Shown here in pieces: positions 8,361-16,696 of a DNA stretch of 33,545 nucleotides; position 1 is the stretch's first letter, and every line of letters starts with the position of its first letter. The translations under genes were made by a program, and so were the position numbers. Under the pieces are notes generated by a model. The model was not told where the DNA came from, searched no databases, and worked only from the letters and a program-made list of their open reading frames with translations. This DNA comes from Bacteroidetes bacterium HGW-Bacteroidetes-1 (GTDB lineage Bacteria; Bacteroidota; Bacteroidia; Bacteroidales; F082). The stretch is from assembly GCA_002842755.1 (NCBI GenBank), contig PHDU01000035.1, positions 1 through 33,545 of the forward strand. Direction: 5' to 3'.

Positions 8361-8383
8361 ATTCATAAAGCGGGGCAATATGA

Positions 8384-8608
8384 ATTAATCCATCAATTCA
8401 GGAAAATCGGGATGGATTTGAAGCTGTCAGAAAGTTTAGAGACACTACATATAGTTTTAAGCTTATAAACAAGAACTACGTTAGCAATGGTGTTAAAAAT
8501 ATTATTGCTAATGGGAAAAGCATTAAATCAAATTTGTTGCCTATTTTTGAAGCAGGTACTATTCATAATGTTATCGTTGAAATGGAATTAATAACTGTCT
8601 CAAAATGA
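8384..8608 (+). pseudogene. C-terminal remnant of a GH94 glycoside phosphorylase
   Basis: An open frame of 74 codons with no start codon, beginning just after a TGA. It translates as INPSIQENRDGFEAVRKFRD, then TTYSFKLIN, VSNGVKNIIANGKSIKSNLL, PIFEAGTIHNVIVEM and a stop. From memory of the family this is collinear with the extreme C terminus of cellobiose/cellodextrin phosphorylases (GH94): I-x-P-x-I-P-x-x-W-x-G-F-x-x-x-R-x-F-R-x-x-x-Y, then SKGV-x-x-I-x-V-D-G and h-x-V-x-V-x-M. Departures such as IQENRD for IPKDWD fit relaxed selection. About 90% of such a gene (usually ~800 residues) is missing. The upstream boundary lies right behind the terminator of the preceding operon, suggesting a deletion joint. 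Identification is by motif recall, not alignment. Confidence 0.6.
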
Positions 8609-8671
8609 TTGCTTGGAATTCACAAATGGAAATACTATTTATAAACTAAATATTACAAACACATTTTACAA

Positions 8672-9670
8672 ATGGAAAATAAATTTATCGCCGATAGTGG
8701 CCGTTACAAAACGATGAAATACAACCGATGTGGAAAAAGCGGATTGTTGCTTCCCGCCATTTCGTTAGGATTATGGCACAATTTCGGACATGTGGATAGC
8801 TTTAATACTGCAAGAGACATCATTCGATCGGCTTTCAATCAAGGGGTTACACATTTCGACCTTGCAAACAATTACGGTCCACCGGCAGGCTCAGCTGAAG
8901 AGGTATTCGGGTCCATTCTCAAAAGTGATTTGGCCTCCTACAGAGATGAAATGATCATCACTACCAAAGCTGGCTATGGTATGTGGAATGGGCCTTATGG
9001 CGAGTGGGGCTCACGAAAATATCTTGTTGCAAGTCTGAACCAAAGCTTGAAACGGATGGGTCTGGATTATGTCGACATATTTTATTCCCACCGTTTTGAT
9101 CCGAATACACCGCTAGAGGAAACCATGATGGCACTCGATTACATGGTAAGAAGCGGAAAAGCTTTGTATGCAGGCATCTCAAATTATTCGCCTGAGCAAA
9201 CAAAAAATGCCATCGAAATTCTGAATAAGCTTGGAACACCTTGTCTGATTCATCAGGGAAGATATTCAATGATCGACAGAACTTTGGAGAATGGCCTGCT
9301 TGATGTTTTGGAGGAGAATGGCGTTGGTTTTGTAGCTTATTCTCCGCTCGCGCAAGGCATTTTGACCGACAGATATCTCAAAGGCATTCCTTCTGACTCA
9401 AGAGCCTCAAAAGCATTTTTTCTTAAACCTGAAAATATTACTCCTCAACTGATGGAAAAAGTAGACGCGCTCAACGAAATTGCTATGCAAAGAGGTCAGA
9501 CACTGGCTCAGATGGCAACAGCATGGTTGCAGCGCGACAGTTGTGTGACTTCAGTAATAGTAGGTGTCAGCTCAGTGAAGCAGTTGGATGACAACATCGA
9601 AGCATTGAAAAATATAGCTTTTTCTGATGAGGAGAAGACAAAAATCCAGGAGATTATAGAAACTATGTGA
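8672..9670 (+). CDS. Aldo/keto reductase, YghZ-like
   Basis: A cytoplasmic NADP(H)-dependent aldo/keto reductase of 332 residues. The closest known type is the E. coli YghZ / L-glyceraldehyde-3-phosphate reductase group, judged from RYKTMKYNRCGKSGLLLPAI and SLGLWHNFGH near the N terminus. The catalytic tetrad is complete: D63 and Y68 in HFDLANNYGP, K99 in TTKAGYG and H140 in FYSHRFD. GISNYSPEQ and the C-terminal SVIVGVSSVKQLDDN match the barrel end and cofactor site. It lies between two decayed glycosidase-like fragments and 186 nt before an SMP-30-type lipoprotein gene. The physiological substrate is unknown; an aldose or sugar aldehyde is a reasonable guess. Confidence 0.88.
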   Translation: MENKFIADSGRYKTMKYNRCGKSGLLLPAISLGLWHNFGHVDSFNTARDIIRSAFNQGVTHFDLANNYGPPAGSAEEVFGSILKSDLASYRDEMIITTKAGYGMWNGPYGEWGSRKYLVASLNQSLKRMGLDYVDIFYSHRFDPNTPLEETMMALDYMVRSGKALYAGISNYSPEQTKNAIEILNKLGTPCLIHQGRYSMIDRTLENGLLDVLEENGVGFVAYSPLAQGILTDRYLKGIPSDSRASKAFFLKPENITPQLMEKVDALNEIAMQRGQTLAQMATAWLQRDSCVTSVIVGVSSVKQLDDNIEALKNIAFSDEEKTKIQEIIETM

Positions 9671-9681
9671 TGGTATAGTAG

Positions 9682-9816
9682 CGGTTTAATTGGACTTTAC
9701 TTCCATTTAAAGACATCTCAAAAGCAATGATCAAAAAAGATGAAAGCAAAGAAGTTTCCTTTAAAATCCGACCAAAAGGGCTGCTTTTAGGAGGAATTTC
9801 TAATCTGATTGAATAA
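9682..9816 (+). pseudogene. Possible C-terminal remnant of a GH3 beta-glucosidase
   Basis: After two in-frame TAG codons the frame reads RFNWTLLPFKDISKAMIKKD then ESKEVSFKIRPKGLLLGGIS and ends at TAA. The run PFKDISKAMIKKDESKEVSFKI resembles the Fn3-like C-terminal domain of GH3 beta-glucosidases (consensus of the type P-x-K-x-L-K-x-F-x-K-V-x-L-x-x-G-E-S-K-x-V-x-F-x-I). Only about 40 codons remain. An ATG at 9727 could start a 29-residue peptide, but nothing supports its translation. The match is short and could be chance or another Fn3-containing family. Confidence 0.35.
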
Positions 9817-9856
9817 AAAAATCGTTCTTTTAATTCAAATTAAAAACCATAAAATC

Positions 9857-10756
9857 ATGAAGATTATACGATTAAAGTTGCCTCAATTAGCCTTAATCTT
9901 TGTATTTTTAACAATTACTTCATGCAATACAAGTCCAATAGCCAAAAATGCCAAAGTTGTGCAACTGGCAACAGGTTTTTTATTTACTGAAGGTCCGGCA
10001 GCAGATAAGGCTGGGAATGTTTACTTTACCGATCAGCCAAACAACAAGATCCATGTCTGGACAACGGAAGGGAAGCTTGAAACCTTTCACGAAAATTCAG
10101 GGCGCGCCAACGGTTTAAATTTCGACCTCGACGGAAACCTGCTTTCATGCTCAGATATGGACAATCAGCTTTGGAGTATTAAGTCTGATAAAAGTCACAA
10201 AGCACTTGTAATAGATTTTAACGGAAAAAAATTGAATGGTCCAAACGATCTTTGGGTGCGACCTGATGGCGGCATCTATTTCACCGATCCGTTGTATGTG
10301 CGTCCATACTGGACACGCAGTCCGGAAATGGAACAGGATGGCGAACATGTGTATTTCCTTTCGCCCGACAGAGAAACCTTGATAAGGGTAGCTGATGATC
10401 TTGTAAAACCAAATGGTATAATCGGTACGCCTGATGGCAAAAAGCTTTATATTGCTGACATCGGTGCTAATAAAACATATGTTTACGACATCAAACCGGA
10501 CGGCGGCCTGACGAATAAAAAGCTCTTTGCAGAACTCGGATCGGACGGCATGACCATCGATAATAAAGGTAATGTTTATCTGACTGGAAATGGCGTAACA
10601 GTTTTTAACAACAAAGGCCAACAAATTGAGCATATTGCTGTTGATGCCGCCTGGACAGCTAATGTTTGTTTTGGCGGAAGTCAAACAAACACTCTGTTTA
10701 TTACCGCTTCAGAGTCTCTTTTTTCGCTTGAAATGAAGGTAAAGGGCGTAAGATAG
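9857..10756 (+). CDS. SMP-30/gluconolactonase-like lipoprotein
   Basis: A 299-residue lipoprotein with a six-bladed beta-propeller of the SMP-30/gluconolactonase/LRE family, probably a calcium-dependent lactonase in the periplasm or at the surface. The lipobox is TITSC, with C23 as the lipidated residue. Metal-site candidates are E45 (FLFTEGPAADKAGNVYFTDQ), the Asn of LNGPNDLWV, the Asn of VKPNGIIGTPDG and the Asp of YIADIGANKTYVYD. SDGMTIDNKGNVYLTG matches the last blade. ATG at 9857 is preferred over a TTG 48 nt upstream because the signal peptide then begins correctly. Following an aldo/keto reductase, it could hydrolyse an aldonolactone made from a sugar. That link is inference. Confidence 0.85.
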   Translation: MKIIRLKLPQLALIFVFLTITSCNTSPIAKNAKVVQLATGFLFTEGPAADKAGNVYFTDQPNNKIHVWTTEGKLETFHENSGRANGLNFDLDGNLLSCSDMDNQLWSIKSDKSHKALVIDFNGKKLNGPNDLWVRPDGGIYFTDPLYVRPYWTRSPEMEQDGEHVYFLSPDRETLIRVADDLVKPNGIIGTPDGKKLYIADIGANKTYVYDIKPDGGLTNKKLFAELGSDGMTIDNKGNVYLTGNGVTVFNNKGQQIEHIAVDAAWTANVCFGGSQTNTLFITASESLFSLEMKVKGVR

Positions 10757-10862
10757 TTCGTTAATAAACCTAAGCAAGTTTTTCTGTACAGAAAGCCAAA
10801 GAAAGTATGGTTCAGGATGAAGAAAAGATATCAACAGAAAAAAACATCAATTTGCCCACTTT

Positions 10863-10879
10863 AAAGGTGATTAACCTTT
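10863..10879. terminator. Small hairpin between convergent genes
   Basis: AAAGGT - GATTA - ACCTTT followed by TTCTCTT on the plus strand. It overlaps the stop codon of the minus-strand gene. The 6-bp stem is weak; it could serve the SMP-30 gene. Confidence 0.3.
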
Positions 10880-12427
10880 TTCTCTTATCTCTTCAATTTG
10901 GAAATTATGAAGGTCAATCTTATCGCGAAGTAATTTTGAAAGTGATTTTTGCTTGAGAACAGACTCAATCCAGACTGTGAAGTCAAAAATTCTTAAAACA
11001 GGCTGTTCAAACACATCATTCTGTATCTCGGTAAGTTCGTCATGGTGCTTCGCCCATAGCAGATTACGTTTGCCAGGCATTGCAGGAATCTCTTTCTGCA
11101 AAAACCCAAGTAGAAAGCGTTCTATTTTATAGCCCTTCTCGGATTTTGATAATTCTCTCTTTATTGATCTGATTTCATATTTGATCAAATCAAAATCCTT
11201 TAGTTTATAGATAATCATCAAATTTACCATTCTGATCGTTCTATACAGTGGGAGGTAGAAATAGCTTTTTCCACGAATTATTATTTGACTTAAAAATTTG
11301 TGTGCTTTCTGGTATTCCTCATTTCCGAAGTGGATGAGCGATGTATATAAACAAAGTTCAGCTTGCTGTGCCCTATTTAGTGAAAATAGCTTGTTAAAAA
11401 GACTATCCTTATAATCTTTCATTAATTCTTCTGAAGCTTTGAAATCACCACGGTCGAGGTGTGGAAAAAGTTCAAACAAAAATATAATACATGTAATATT
11501 TATCTTGAAATCGATGGAAGTGTTGTCAATCTTTTTAAGTTGGTTAATAAAATAAGTCATTCCACTATAGTTGCGGATGCTCCTTAGACTTTCCAAAACA
11601 CCTTCAATAGTATATATATAGTAAACTGGTGGGGTGTTCCAAAGGTGTTTGTTGTCCTCAAAGAGTTTGTTTAATTCATAAAATGACCGCAATGCCGATT
11701 TATAATCGCCAACGCTTATCAGGTAGTTCGATTGGAATAGCTGGTGCAGTTTACTAATTTCAAAATTCTCGGGGGAGAGTGAGGCAACAATACTTATCTC
11801 GCTATATACTAAGTCATTAAGATCATTTTTTTGTTCAAGCGATCTTGTATATCCTTTATTAAGCAAGCGGTGTTTCAAAATTTCATAAAGTGATGACTGT
11901 TCATTCACTTTCCTTAAAAACTTCAAAGATTCATTTAGTTTAAACTGTTTTCTAAGCAGCTCTGCCTCGCTAAGATTTGGGAAATTTAATGCAAGAAGAT
12001 ACTCCAGTTCGAGCCGGCCCGCAAGAAGAAGTGCATGATAGTTTTCATGCTTTTCAGAGAGAAGCTTTACGTTTTCCAGAAGCTCAAAGGTTTCACCAAA
12101 GAGCGATTTCTCATAGAGTACTCTTGCCTTCATTATTTTGTTGAACAACATATAGTGTTTGTCTTGTTCCTCACGCATTTCGAGCGCCGTTTCAAGAATA
12201 AGTTCAAACAAATAGTTTACGGTGCTCTCAAAAGCTGCTCCCGGTCTTTTTTGCAGGAAAAGTGTTCGTAATGCAGATGGATTTTGATTTGGCTCTGCCT
12301 CAATCGTATCATACAAGTATACATAATCAGGTATAGTTTTCCTTTTACTGGATTTAATCCTGAAATTCTTCTTTTCAGATCGGGTCATTGAGTGCACAAG
12401 ATGAATTAAAGACTCGAACTTCGTCAT
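10871..12427 (-). CDS. Large alpha-helical protein of unknown function
   Basis: A 518-residue cytoplasmic protein with no signal peptide and no convincing TM helix. It is almost entirely predicted helical. The N terminus, FESLIHLVHSMTRSEKKNFR, recurs in a set of uncharacterised Bacteroidota proteins that I recall as TPR-like but cannot name. Stretches such as KARVLYEKSLFGETFELLEN and YKSALRSFYELNKLFEDNKH look like helical-hairpin repeats, which usually mediate protein-protein contacts. No helix-turn-helix, kinase or nuclease motif was found, so it is not an obvious regulator of the sugar operon that diverges from it. It carries many rarer AT-rich codons compared with the flanking operon. Confidence 0.7.
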   Translation of the reverse strand: MTKFESLIHLVHSMTRSEKKNFRIKSSKRKTIPDYVYLYDTIEAEPNQNPSALRTLFLQKRPGAAFESTVNYLFELILETALEMREEQDKHYMLFNKIMKARVLYEKSLFGETFELLENVKLLSEKHENYHALLLAGRLELEYLLALNFPNLSEAELLRKQFKLNESLKFLRKVNEQSSLYEILKHRLLNKGYTRSLEQKNDLNDLVYSEISIVASLSPENFEISKLHQLFQSNYLISVGDYKSALRSFYELNKLFEDNKHLWNTPPVYYIYTIEGVLESLRSIRNYSGMTYFINQLKKIDNTSIDFKINITCIIFLFELFPHLDRGDFKASEELMKDYKDSLFNKLFSLNRAQQAELCLYTSLIHFGNEEYQKAHKFLSQIIIRGKSYFYLPLYRTIRMVNLMIIYKLKDFDLIKYEIRSIKRELSKSEKGYKIERFLLGFLQKEIPAMPGKRNLLWAKHHDELTEIQNDVFEQPVLRIFDFTVWIESVLKQKSLSKLLRDKIDLHNFQIEEIREKG

Positions 12428-12516
12428 AATACAATTTTCTGTTAATGCTTGAAAACTACTTTAACCCATTAAAAAAGTTTCGCAACTTTAAAATTTTATT
12501 TAATGCTGATTTTATG

Positions 12517-12526
12517 CAAACGTTTG
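12517..12526. promoter_or_regulatory. LacI-family-like operator palindrome
   Basis: CAAACGTTTG, a perfect 10-bp palindrome in the context TGCAAACGTTTGAT. Central AAACGTTT with CG at the dyad axis is the hallmark of LacI/GalR-family sites. It lies about 240 nt before the probable -7 element, which is far for simple repression, and no LacI-type gene is in the window. Confidence 0.3.
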
Positions 12527-12676
12527 ATATTTTATTAGCAGCAAGCACATTAGCATAAATTCAGAAACAAACCTAATTTTTACCAAATTTAATAATTATT
12601 TAACTCAATTAAATTAGAATTCTCTTTATTTGTCAAATATAATCATTAAAATATTTTATAATTCATTATTAATAAG

Positions 12677-12696
12677 CACTATAATCATTTATAGTG
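12677..12696. promoter_or_regulatory. 20-nt dyad upstream of the operon promoter
   Basis: CACTATAA - TCAT - TTATAGTG: perfect 8-bp arms around a 4-nt spacer, about 70 nt before the -7 element. The position suits an activator or repressor site; in an AT-rich region chance is possible. Confidence 0.35.
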
Positions 12697-12735
12697 TTTA
12701 TAATTTATGTTTTTAAATTATAGTATTTGTTATTT

Positions 12736-12772
12736 TTTGGATAAATTTCTTGTCTGTATTATAATAGATTTG
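12736..12772 (+). promoter_or_regulatory. Candidate promoter of the ribokinase-SusCD operon
   Basis: TAGATTTG at 12765-12772 matches TAnnTTTG exactly, 27 nt before the ribokinase ATG. The nearest TTTG is at 12736-12739, giving a 25-nt spacer, longer than usual. A weak -33 spacing would fit a promoter that needs an activator. Confidence 0.4.
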
Positions 12773-12799
12773 CCCCTGAATCAATAAAAAAGAGAATTC

Positions 12800-13714
12800 A
12801 TGCAAGAAAAAAAGATTGTTGTGGTTGGAAGTTGTAATACAGACATGGTGATTAAAGCTGACAGATTGCCAATACCGGGAGAAACGGTTCTTGGTGGAAC
12901 TTTTTTTATGAACCCTGGTGGCAAGGGAGCGAATCAGGCAGTAGCTGCAGCAAGGATGGGAGGAAATGTAACCCTCATTTCAAAAACAGGTAATGATGTT
13001 TTTGGCAAGCAATCAATGATGTTATATGATTCAGAAAACATTAAGACTGATTATATTTTTTCTGACCCAAATAATCCCTCGGGCGTTGCACTCATAACAG
13101 TTGATTCGAATGGAGAAAATTGTATCGTAGTTGCGTCAGGCGCCAACGCGAATCTTTTTCCTGCTGACATTGACAAAGCATATGCTGAGATTGAAAACTG
13201 TGATCTTGTCCTTATGCAGCTCGAAATCCCTATTGATACGGTTGAGTATGTTGCAGAAATCGCAAGTAAAAAAAACATAAAAGTGATTTTAAATCCTGCG
13301 CCGGCACGAGCACTTTCAGATAATCTATTGAAAAATCTTTACATCATCATTCCTAACAGAAGTGAGGCAGAGATATTATCAGGGATTAAAGTTACCGATC
13401 TGGAAAAAGCAAGGCAGGCAGCAGATATTATCAGCGCTAAAGGTGTCAATATTGTAGTTGTGACTTTGGGTTCGGAGGGGGCGTTGATAAAAGAATTTGA
13501 TAAGTACCATTATATTGAAGCGGTGAAAGTGGATGCAATGGATACAACTGCTGCCGGTGATGTTTTTTGCGGTTCAGTCTGCGTTGGACTTGCAGAAGGA
13601 AGATCTATCATCGATTCAGTTAAAATGGCTGCCCGTGCAGCAGCAATCACTGTTACCCGGATGGGTGCCCAGTCATCTATTCCTTACAGATCGGAATTGT
13701 CATCACTTGATTAG
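12800..13714 (+). CDS. rbsK: Ribokinase (PfkB family)
   Basis: Cytoplasmic ATP-dependent kinase of 304 residues, probably converting D-ribose to ribose-5-phosphate. PfkB signature 1 is NPGGKGANQAVAAARMGG (residues 38-55), the sugar-binding region. The N-terminal GSCNTDMVIKADRLPIPGET is the usual ribokinase start. Signature 2 is DTTAAGDVFCGS (248-259), with D254 as the catalytic base and AAGD forming the anion hole (GAGD in most homologues). LNPAPA (165-170) and the Asn of PNRSEAE match the nucleotide-side motifs. It is the first gene of the operon, 19 nt before susC. Placing a ribokinase with SusC/D and ADP-ribosylglycohydrolases points to ribose as the end product. Other PfkB sugars are possible but less likely. 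Confidence 0.88.
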   Translation: MQEKKIVVVGSCNTDMVIKADRLPIPGETVLGGTFFMNPGGKGANQAVAAARMGGNVTLISKTGNDVFGKQSMMLYDSENIKTDYIFSDPNNPSGVALITVDSNGENCIVVASGANANLFPADIDKAYAEIENCDLVLMQLEIPIDTVEYVAEIASKKNIKVILNPAPARALSDNLLKNLYIIIPNRSEAEILSGIKVTDLEKARQAADIISAKGVNIVVVTLGSEGALIKEFDKYHYIEAVKVDAMDTTAAGDVFCGSVCVGLAEGRSIIDSVKMAARAAAITVTRMGAQSSIPYRSELSSLD

Positions 13715-13733
13715 TATACAAAATATATTTATT

Positions 13734-16691
13734 ATGAGCTCATACATAGCGTCTTACAAATCGAGATTTTTTCTTGCATCATTGATCATGATTAGCATTT
13801 TTATTGGCTTTTCATTATCTATTAATGCACAGGAATCTCAGCCAGTGAAAATTAGCGGAAATGTCTCTGATTTTACCAACGGAGAGCTGCTCCCCGGAGT
13901 GAATGTCTCGATAAAAGGGACGCAAACCGGAAGTGTTTCCGACATTAATGGCCGATATACTATTGATGTTTTAAAAGGGTCAACACTTGTTTTCAGTTTT
14001 GTTGGTTACGAAACAAATGAGACTGTTGTTGGATCACAACAACAGATTAACGTTAGATTGAGACCAACAGTCGAGTCTTTAGAAGAAATTGTTGTAATAG
14101 GATACGGTTTAACAACGAAAAAGGAAGTAACAGGGTCAATAACCTCTCTGAAATCTGAAGACTTCAACAAGGGAAGCTACAGTAATCCAATGGGTCTTTT
14201 GCAGGGAAAAGTAGCCGGTTTGTCAATTACAAAACCCAGTGGGGCCGACCCTCAGGCTGGATATCAGATTTTGCTTAGAGGTACTAATACGTTGACTTCC
14301 GGACAAGGTCCGCTCATCATCGTGGATGGTATTGCCGGTGTTGACCTCAGAAATGTCAGCTTTGAAGAAGTCGAATCAATCGATGTTCTCAAAGATGGCG
14401 CTGCTGCAGCTATTTATGGCACACGCGGTTCAAATGGCGTAATTATTATTACAACTAAAAGAGCAAAAACCGGACAAAGCAAAGTAGACTATTCAGGTTA
14501 TCTGTCTGTGCAGGTTGCCCCACGAATGGTAGAAAACCTAACGGCTGACCAGTTCCGTGAGGCGATCACAAAATATGCTCCCGAAAAAGCTGGAAGTATT
14601 TACGAGGCCAATACAGACTGGTTTAAAGAAATAACCCGTCAGATGCCTTTCAGTCAGCGTCATAACCTTGCCATCTCAGGCGGAAACGAAACTTTCTCTC
14701 ACCGGACAATATTCTTCGTTGATCAATCAGCTGGGATTTTGAAGGATAATGAGGCAAATAATTACCTTCTAAAAACTAACATAAACCAGAAGGCTCTTGG
14801 AGGTTTACTAACGGTTGACTACAATCTTAGCTATGGTATGAGAAATTATAAACCAGCGAATTACGATCTTTTTTATCAAGCCTTTATAAGAAATCCAACG
14901 TCTCCGGTTTATGACCCTGAAAATACCTATAGTGGTGGCTACACTTTGATTTCAGGTATGAATTATTACAATCCTGTTGCAATGCAAAATGAGCGCAGAA
15001 GAGAAGGCAAAACTGATGATGCTGGCGCCAATGTTCGCGCTTCATTGCAAATAACGAAAAACTTGAGTTTGGTTAACCTGGTTTCAATCGAAAAGTCTGA
15101 CTGGGAAGAATTGCGATACAACACAAAGTATTATCCAAGCCGATTAGGCAGTGGTGGAGAAGCAGAAATAAGCAATGGACGCAGTTCATCGACTAAATTT
15201 GAAAGTACTGTGAATTACAGATTTGAAAGAGATAAGCACAGCCTTCAGGCCTTGGGTGGATACTCATTCGAAGAAGTTGTTTCAAATAACTCCTATTTAT
15301 ATAATACCGGTTTTGATACCGATTTGTACGGACCTCACAATATTGGTACCGGCTCAGCTTTGGGCGAAGGAAGAGCATCTATGGGTTCATACAAAGGTAA
15401 GAGCAGACTTATTTCTTTCTTTGGCCGTGTAATGTATAATTTTGACGATCGCTATCTTGCTGCAGCATCGCTTCGTAGGGAAGGATCTTCGCGTTTTGGA
15501 GACAACAATAAATGGGGTTGGTTTCCCTCTGCCAGTTTTGGATGGCGTATTAACCGCGAAGCTTTTATGGAAGATGTTTCTTGGGTTGATGATCTTAAGT
15601 TGCGCGTTGGTTATGGCGTTACAGGCAACCAGGAAATTGGAAACTATCGTTCGCTTTTGCTGATGGGCAGAGCCGGAAAATTCTATTACAACGGCCAATG
15701 GATAAACACCTATCAGCCTGCAAGCAATCCAAACCCTGACTTGAAATGGGAGAATAAATCAGAGGTGAATGCAGGGATTGATTTCGCTGTTTTGAACAAT
15801 CGCCTTGGTGGTGCATTCGATTTGTATTACAGAAAAAGCACGGATTTGCTTTATACCTATGAGGTTTCGGTGCCGCCATATTTATTCAAGGAGTTGTTTA
15901 CAAATATTGGAACCATCAGCAACCGTGGAATCGAAGTCTCTTTAAGAGGTGTTCCGATACGTACTGCTTCCTTGAACTGGACTTCCATTCTTACTTTCAG
16001 CAAAAACAAAAATATTCTTGATAAATTTTCAAACGAAGAGTTCACAAGTACTTCATACGACATCGGCTGGATTGGCCACGCTATTGGTGTAAACAGTCAG
16101 AAGCTTCGCGAAGGAGAAAGCCTCGGCACATTCTATGGCCCTGTTTGGCTTGGTCTTGACGAAAATGGCCGCGACAGGTTTAAGAATGCAAACCCAATAG
16201 GACTTGTAAATCCTGACGATTGGGAAGTCATTGGAAATGCATTCCCAGACTTTACTTTAGGGTGGAGTAATATGGTAACTTATGGCGAATGGGATATGAG
16301 TTTCTCCCTGAGGGCAAGCATTGGCGGCGAAGTTCTGAATACATACCGTTTATACTACGAAAACTGGGGCTCCATTGGTTTGAATAATGTTGTCCTGACT
16401 CAGTTGGAAAACCCTGATTTTACAGGCAACGCAAGATATTCTTCAAAATATGTCGAAGATGCCACTTTTGTTAAACTTGATAACATATCTGTTGGCTATA
16501 ATCTGCCACTTAATCATAAGTTTATTTCCAAGCTAAGAGTCTATGCCTCAGCGCAGGATGTGTTGACAATAACAGGTTATCAAGGCCTTGATCCTGAAGT
16601 TAACCTTGGAGGTTTAACCCCTGGAATTGAATATTTGTCTTATTACCCGCGCACCACTCTGTTGACGTTTGGGCTTAATGTTTCATTTTAG
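13734..16691 (+). CDS. SusC/RagA-family TonB-dependent outer-membrane transporter
   Basis: A 985-residue outer-membrane TonB-dependent importer that pairs with the SusD protein downstream. The signal peptide is residues ~1-33 (ends INAQ). Then come the carboxypeptidase-regulatory-like domain (~38-110, SGNVSDFTNGELLPGVNVSI), the SusC TonB-box region EEIVVIGYG (117-125) and the plug domain (~126-243) with PLIIVDGIAGVDL, IDVLKDGAAAAIYG and RGSNGVIIITTK, all SusC hallmarks. The remainder is the 22-strand barrel, ending in TLLTFGLNVSF with the C-terminal aromatic residue needed for BAM insertion. The ATG at 13734 is chosen because it begins the signal peptide; the frame is open further upstream inside rbsK. 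Length is normal. Substrate is inferred to be a riboside or ribose-containing oligomer. Confidence 0.95.
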   Translation: MSSYIASYKSRFFLASLIMISIFIGFSLSINAQESQPVKISGNVSDFTNGELLPGVNVSIKGTQTGSVSDINGRYTIDVLKGSTLVFSFVGYETNETVVGSQQQINVRLRPTVESLEEIVVIGYGLTTKKEVTGSITSLKSEDFNKGSYSNPMGLLQGKVAGLSITKPSGADPQAGYQILLRGTNTLTSGQGPLIIVDGIAGVDLRNVSFEEVESIDVLKDGAAAAIYGTRGSNGVIIITTKRAKTGQSKVDYSGYLSVQVAPRMVENLTADQFREAITKYAPEKAGSIYEANTDWFKEITRQMPFSQRHNLAISGGNETFSHRTIFFVDQSAGILKDNEANNYLLKTNINQKALGGLLTVDYNLSYGMRNYKPANYDLFYQAFIRNPTSPVYDPENTYSGGYTLISGMNYYNPVAMQNERRREGKTDDAGANVRASLQITKNLSLVNLVSIEKSDWEELRYNTKYYPSRLGSGGEAEISNGRSSSTKFESTVNYRFERDKHSLQALGGYSFEEVVSNNSYLYNTGFDTDLYGPHNIGTGSALGEGRASMGSYKGKSRLISFFGRVMYNFDDRYLAAASLRREGSSRFGDNNKWGWFPSASFGWRINREAFMEDVSWVDDLKLRVGYGVTGNQEIGNYRSLLLMGRAGKFYYNGQWINTYQPASNPNPDLKWENKSEVNAGIDFAVLNNRLGGAFDLYYRKSTDLLYTYEVSVPPYLFKELFTNIGTISNRGIEVSLRGVPIRTASLNWTSILTFSKNKNILDKFSNEEFTSTSYDIGWIGHAIGVNSQKLREGESLGTFYGPVWLGLDENGRDRFKNANPIGLVNPDDWEVIGNAFPDFTLGWSNMVTYGEWDMSFSLRASIGGEVLNTYRLYYENWGSIGLNNVVLTQLENPDFTGNARYSSKYVEDATFVKLDNISVGYNLPLNHKFISKLRVYASAQDVLTITGYQGLDPEVNLGGLTPGIEYLSYYPRTTLLTFGLNVSF

Positions 16692-16696
16692 ATATA

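Larger units (their letters stand above)
12428..12799. other. Long AT-rich intergenic region before the riboside operon
   Basis: A 372-nt divergent control region, much more AT-rich than its neighbours. It contains a CAAACGTTTG palindrome, a 20-nt dyad and a TAGATTTG promoter element (listed separately). No reading frame of interest was seen on either strand. It presumably carries all cis control for the ten-gene operon to its right. Confidence 0.6.

Noticed and set aside
9727-9816. Possible 29-residue peptide gene
   Set aside because: The same frame reads better as the tail of a decayed GH3-like gene, and no start context supports translation.
10151-10684. Minus-strand frame of 177 codons opposite the SMP-30 gene
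   Set aside because: It is a shadow of a well-supported propeller gene, with no family resemblance.
10781-10794. Perfect palindrome TTTCTGTACAGAAA
   Set aside because: It lies between convergent gene ends with no promoter nearby; it is too short for a convincing terminator and is probably chance.
13533-13733. Upstream extension of the SusC frame into the ribokinase gene
   Set aside because: The frame is open by chance inside rbsK; the ATG at 13734 starts a proper signal peptide after the rbsK stop.
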